DNA from: an uncultured Parabacteroides sp.
GTDB taxonomy: Bacteria; Bacteroidota; Bacteroidia; Bacteroidales; Tannerellaceae
Assembly: GCA_947074335.1 (NCBI GenBank)
Contig: CAMTPG010000065.1
Location: 1-10,614, forward strand
Direction: 5' to 3'
DNA: 10,614 nucleotides
The notes below the pieces were generated by a model. It saw only the letters and a program-made list of their open reading frames with translations. It did not search any database and was not told where the DNA came from. Below, piece after piece: positions 7,898-10,614 of the stretch. Numbering within the stretch: position 1 is the stretch's first letter; the number at the start of each line of letters is the position of its first letter. A program made the position numbers and the translations under genes.

Positions 7898-8716
7898 TTA
7901 ACTTTTGACAATAAACCAGGGATTCAATAAATTTTCTTTATTGTAATGCAAAGGTGTTTTCTCGTCGATATGATAGATTTCGCAACCTGCTGCACGTGCA
8001 ATGGCATGACCTGCAGCTGTATCCCATTCCATTGTAGGTGCAAAACGCGGATAAACATCGGCGGTACCTTCGGCAACCAGACAGATTTTCAGACTGCTTC
8101 CGCTGCTGATTAAAGTAACCGGTTGCCCCTGTTTTCGGAGACCGTCGATAAATTCGATCGTCTCTTCGCTTTGATGTGAACGCGAAGCCACGACCACAAT
8201 TCCCTGATGTGCAGATGCCAGAGGCAAACGCAGGGCATTTGTGAGCACCTCATTCAGTGAAGGCTGATTTGTGCTGTCAATCTGATTAATTTTAAAAGCA
8301 CCGGTTTCTTCCGTACCATAATAAAGTTCTTTACGTACAGGCACATAAATCACACCCAAAACAGGTACGCCCTCTTTTACCAAAGCAATATTTACCGTAA
8401 ATTCGCCATTGCGTTTAATAAACTCTTTTGTCCCGTCTAAGGGATCAACAATCCAAAGGGTATTCCAATTTTTCCGCTCTTCGTACGGAATAGCCTTACC
8501 CTCTTCACTTAATAATGGAAAAGGCGTTACCGACAGCGCCATGGCAATTATTTCGTGCGCTTTTTTATCTGCTTTTGTAAGCGGAGAATCATCTGATTTA
8601 CGCTCGATTTCAAAATCCGAAGCCGGATCATTATAGATATCCATAATGGCTTTTCCGGCATCAAGCGCTGCACGGATAGCGATATAGATATATTTACTAT
8701 ATACTGAATCTTCCAT
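7898..8716 (-). CDS. cysQ: 3'(2'),5'-bisphosphate nucleotidase CysQ
   Basis: CysQ dephosphorylates 3'-phosphoadenosine 5'-phosphate (PAP), the inhibitory by-product of PAPS use, to AMP; it can also act on PAPS. The 272 residues show the Li+-sensitive, Mg2+-dependent phosphatase motifs in order: the conserved E71-E72 pair in LLSEEG, DPLDGTKEF (91-99) carrying metal-binding aspartates, GSSLKICLVAEGTADVYPR (206-224), and WDTAAGHAI (231-239). The DGTKEF form is characteristic of CysQ rather than of inositol monophosphatase or fructose-1,6-bisphosphatase. It is followed after 113 bases by the PAPS operon, where PAP clearance would keep the sulfotransferase from product inhibition. Its own -7 element lies 27 bases before the ATG, so it may be controlled separately. 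Confidence 0.95.
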   Translation of the reverse strand: MEDSVYSKYIYIAIRAALDAGKAIMDIYNDPASDFEIERKSDDSPLTKADKKAHEIIAMALSVTPFPLLSEEGKAIPYEERKNWNTLWIVDPLDGTKEFIKRNGEFTVNIALVKEGVPVLGVIYVPVRKELYYGTEETGAFKINQIDSTNQPSLNEVLTNALRLPLASAHQGIVVVASRSHQSEETIEFIDGLRKQGQPVTLISSGSSLKICLVAEGTADVYPRFAPTMEWDTAAGHAIARAAGCEIYHIDEKTPLHYNKENLLNPWFIVKS

Positions 8717-8742
8717 AATTATTCAATTAATATTCTGTTATA

Positions 8743-8750
8743 CAAACTTA
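8743..8750 (-). promoter_or_regulatory. Predicted -7 element of the cysQ promoter
   Basis: On the minus strand this reads TAAGTTTG, an exact match to TAnnTTTG, with the cysQ ATG 27 bases downstream. The expected -33 position about 19 bases upstream reads GATG, a poor match to TTTG, so the promoter may be weak or need an activator. The resulting leader would be about 20 bases, like that of the transporter operon. Confidence 0.5.
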
Positions 8751-8760
8751 TAAAACATAT

Positions 8761-8777
8761 TTCTGATATCATCAGAA
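8761..8777. repeat. Inverted repeat overlapping the -33 region upstream of cysQ
   Basis: TTCTGAT and ATCAGAA form a perfect 7-base inverted repeat around the 3-base centre ATC. A further TCTGAT lies at 8784-8789. The repeat covers the expected -33 position of the cysQ promoter. It could be an operator, or a weak AT-rich terminator hairpin for the GH51-like gene. There is no run of U directly after it on the minus strand, so a factor-independent terminator is doubtful. Confidence 0.4.
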
Positions 8778-8797
8778 TCCTAATCTGATTTCTGTTA

Positions 8798-8809
8798 TTT
8801 TGGCCAAAA
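8798..8809. repeat. 12-base perfect palindrome TTTTGGCCAAAA
   Basis: A self-complementary 12-mer in the 131-base gap (8717-8847) between the GH51-like gene and cysQ. As a hairpin it would have only four A-U pairs, so it is not a convincing terminator. It could be a protein-binding site. The rest of this gap holds the cysQ -7 element and the TCTGAT inverted repeat; I see nothing else in it. Confidence 0.35.
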
Positions 8810-8847
8810 GCCGCATAAAATCACATTCTGTAACAATTAAAAAATTT

Positions 8848-10614
8848 CTAATTCACTTTCAGCATCATCAGCGTAACCGAATTTGGCGGAAAGGAATAGA
8901 CTTTAGGCCCGCCCAGCGGAAACACAACCGTTTCTTCGCGCGGAATGATCAGATCCGGATTTTCGAATGTATTTACCGCTTCGGGCTCGCCGCTGATCTG
9001 TATGATTTGCGCTGTATTATCTATTGTTCCGCCATCTATTTCGAGTCTGGTTTTTTCAGCATGTCTTGTGGTATTTACCACTTTCAGCAGAAGCAGCTGC
9101 CGGGCTTCATCATAAGCTGTCGAAGCCAGAATAGCCGGAATCGGATGCAGATTTACTTCACGTAACAGTTCGTTATTGATCCAAAGCTGAATCGTCTCAT
9201 GCGTACAAATAAGCTGTATGGCATACCATTCGCCGGTTTGTAAAGGATAGCTGAAGGGCGCACATAAGGTATCGCGCACGCCACCCGACTGACGATAAAA
9301 CTCCACATCACCATGACCAACAGTTACGCCGATGTAATCATTTTGCAATCCGGGTTTACCATTATCACGAACACGAAACTGCAGATTCCCACTGCCTTTG
9401 ACACGCCGGAAAGAGGCCGAAAAATCATAATTATAAGCGGATGAATCTCCCAGTAAAATATTATTCCACCGATTGGGAACGACAGATAGTTCGCCTTGAT
9501 TAATTTTCCAGTCTCCGCTCAGAATTTGTCCTCCATCTACGGGAATGTGATTGATTTTTACATCTCTGAATTCATAGAAATTATCGAAAAGCTCAATGCC
9601 GGCCCGACCCGGAATGATCTGAGGCCGCTGATAACAGGTTACATTGGTTTTCAGCACTTCATCGCCGCGATTGTTCCAGAATAAATTCAGCATATGATAA
9701 GCGGGAGTTGCCAGTAAGTCAAGCCCGTTGTAAAGCAGAGCCGGTTCGCGCTGAAAAGGGAAATTAGCATTGCCCAAAAGAGGCGCATAAGCCAGCCGGC
9801 GCACTTTATCCTGTCCGTTTTCCACGCCGATCAGAAAAGCGGCTTCTACCAGTGCATTGCGCATAGAACCAGGCACTTCGCTGCCTGCTGCACTGAATTC
9901 GCCGATAAAGAGCGGAGACGTTTTACGGCTATATCCGTCGGTATCGAAACGATTAGCCTGCGACAACAGAAAATCTTCGGTAGCATAACAATGTGAGTCG
10001 CTCCATTCGCTGCGGCGTTTGCCGGTAGTGGGACAACTGCTGATAACTGTTACATCGGGATAAGCTGCATTGATCGCTTTTTTAAACAGATCGAACCGCC
10101 GCTCATATTCATAGCCGTGATTATCACTGCCCACCTCAATGTATTTCAGTCCGAAAGGCTTATCATGCCCGGCTTTGGCACGCATCGCACCCCATTCGGT
10201 ATCGGTAGAATCGTTGGCATAGCCGATGGCATGTAATGCATCCTGCACCAAAACATCCATGGTACGGATGTTTTCGTAACGCGGCCGCCGGCTCTGGCTG
10301 GTTACGCCGCTGTTAATCACATACACAGGTTCGGCCTTCAAATCTTCGCACATCAGCAGGTATTCATGAAAACCCATGCCGTTGGTCGAGCCGTAACTCC
10401 AGATATTCCAAAAGTTACGCCGCTCGGCAAGCGGACCGGCTGATTCGTGCCAGACCGGATAGGTTCCGGCTGTATAACCCTCTACAAAATCGCCGCCGGG
10501 AAAACGGATAAAGGCCGGATTAAGTGCTGCAACAGCCTCCATAACTTCCGGACGAAGGCCGTTTGACCGGCCGTTCCAGCTATTTTCAGGAAAAAGAGAA
10601 ACCATATCCAGCCA
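8848..10614 (-). CDS. GH51 alpha-L-arabinofuranosidase-like protein, C-terminal 588 residues (start outside window)
   Basis: The frame is open to the window edge (first residues WLDMVSLFPENSW), so the true start lies upstream. Numbering from the M at 10605, FPENSWNGRSNGLRPEVMEA, RFPGGDFVEG (34-43), NFWNIWSYGSTNGMGFHEYL and KAEPVYVINSG (90-100) follow the GH51 (beta/alpha)8 barrel closely. The nucleophile is E236 in FIGEFSAAGSE. The acid/base region reads YIEVGSDNHG (155-164), where GH51 enzymes have IGNEN: the catalytic Glu is D161 and its preceding Asn is S160. DEHYY is also changed to DSHCY (203-207). About 357-485 looks like an inserted concanavalin-like sandwich, within the arabinofuranosidase C-terminal beta domain that ends near NSVTLMMLKV. 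Family activity is release of alpha-L-arabinofuranose from arabinan or arabinoxylan; this member may be slow, altered or non-catalytic. The protein is probably exported, but its N-terminus is not visible. Confidence 0.88.
   Translation of the reverse strand, partial: WLDMVSLFPENSWNGRSNGLRPEVMEAVAALNPAFIRFPGGDFVEGYTAGTYPVWHESAGPLAERRNFWNIWSYGSTNGMGFHEYLLMCEDLKAEPVYVINSGVTSQSRRPRYENIRTMDVLVQDALHAIGYANDSTDTEWGAMRAKAGHDKPFGLKYIEVGSDNHGYEYERRFDLFKKAINAAYPDVTVISSCPTTGKRRSEWSDSHCYATEDFLLSQANRFDTDGYSRKTSPLFIGEFSAAGSEVPGSMRNALVEAAFLIGVENGQDKVRRLAYAPLLGNANFPFQREPALLYNGLDLLATPAYHMLNLFWNNRGDEVLKTNVTCYQRPQIIPGRAGIELFDNFYEFRDVKINHIPVDGGQILSGDWKINQGELSVVPNRWNNILLGDSSAYNYDFSASFRRVKGSGNLQFRVRDNGKPGLQNDYIGVTVGHGDVEFYRQSGGVRDTLCAPFSYPLQTGEWYAIQLICTHETIQLWINNELLREVNLHPIPAILASTAYDEARQLLLLKVVNTTRHAEKTRLEIDGGTIDNTAQIIQISGEPEAVNTFENPDLIIPREETVVFPLGGPKVYSFPPNSVTLMMLKVN

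Noticed and set aside
8798..8809. TTTTGGCCAAAA as an intrinsic terminator of the GH51-like gene
   Set aside because: The stem would be four A-U pairs with a GGCC loop and no following U-run on the minus strand.

Overview
This window looks like a chromosomal segment from a member of the Bacteroidales (Bacteroides, Parabacteroides or a close relative). All genes lie on the minus strand. The intergenic DNA is AT-rich, and upstream of two genes there are matches to the Bacteroidetes -7 promoter element TAnnTTTG. Shine-Dalgarno signals are weak. The protein set is typical of the group: a PCMD-domain secreted protein, a GH51-type glycoside hydrolase and a split cysD/cysN ATP sulfurylase. I cannot name the genus from sequence alone.

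Layout in the direction of transcription, from high to low coordinates. (1) 10614-8848: the C-terminal 588 residues of a GH51 alpha-L-arabinofuranosidase-like protein whose start lies beyond the window. Its catalytic acid/base motif is altered. (2) 8716-7898: cysQ, a 3'(2'),5'-bisphosphate nucleotidase, probably with its own promoter. (3) From a good promoter at about 7839-7809, a tight operon: SLC13-family sulfate-type transporter, cysC (APS kinase), cysD and cysN (ATP sulfurylase), a PAPS-dependent sulfotransferase, and a secreted PCMD-domain protein. Gaps are only about 3-13 bases. (4) 1111-1: the first 370 residues of NAD+-dependent DNA ligase (ligA), 11 bases downstream of the PCMD gene and perhaps on the same transcript.

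The central genes form a self-contained sulfonation module. The transporter brings in sulfate (inferred), CysDN make APS, CysC makes PAPS, the sulfotransferase moves the sulfuryl group to an acceptor, and CysQ removes the by-product PAP. No PAPS reductase, sulfite reductase or siroheme gene is present, so the local purpose is sulfonation rather than cysteine synthesis. The layout resembles the Bacteroides thetaiotaomicron locus around BT_0416, a sulfotransferase reported in 2022 to sulfonate cholesterol and related steroids (from memory, not checked here). The least explained parts are the acceptor of this sulfotransferase, the exported PCMD protein encoded directly after it, and the GH51-like protein with Asp in place of the acid/base Glu.

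No tRNA, rRNA, CRISPR array, insertion sequence or riboswitch was recognised. The longest non-coding stretches are 8717-8847 (131 bases) and 7785-7897 (113 bases), both described below.
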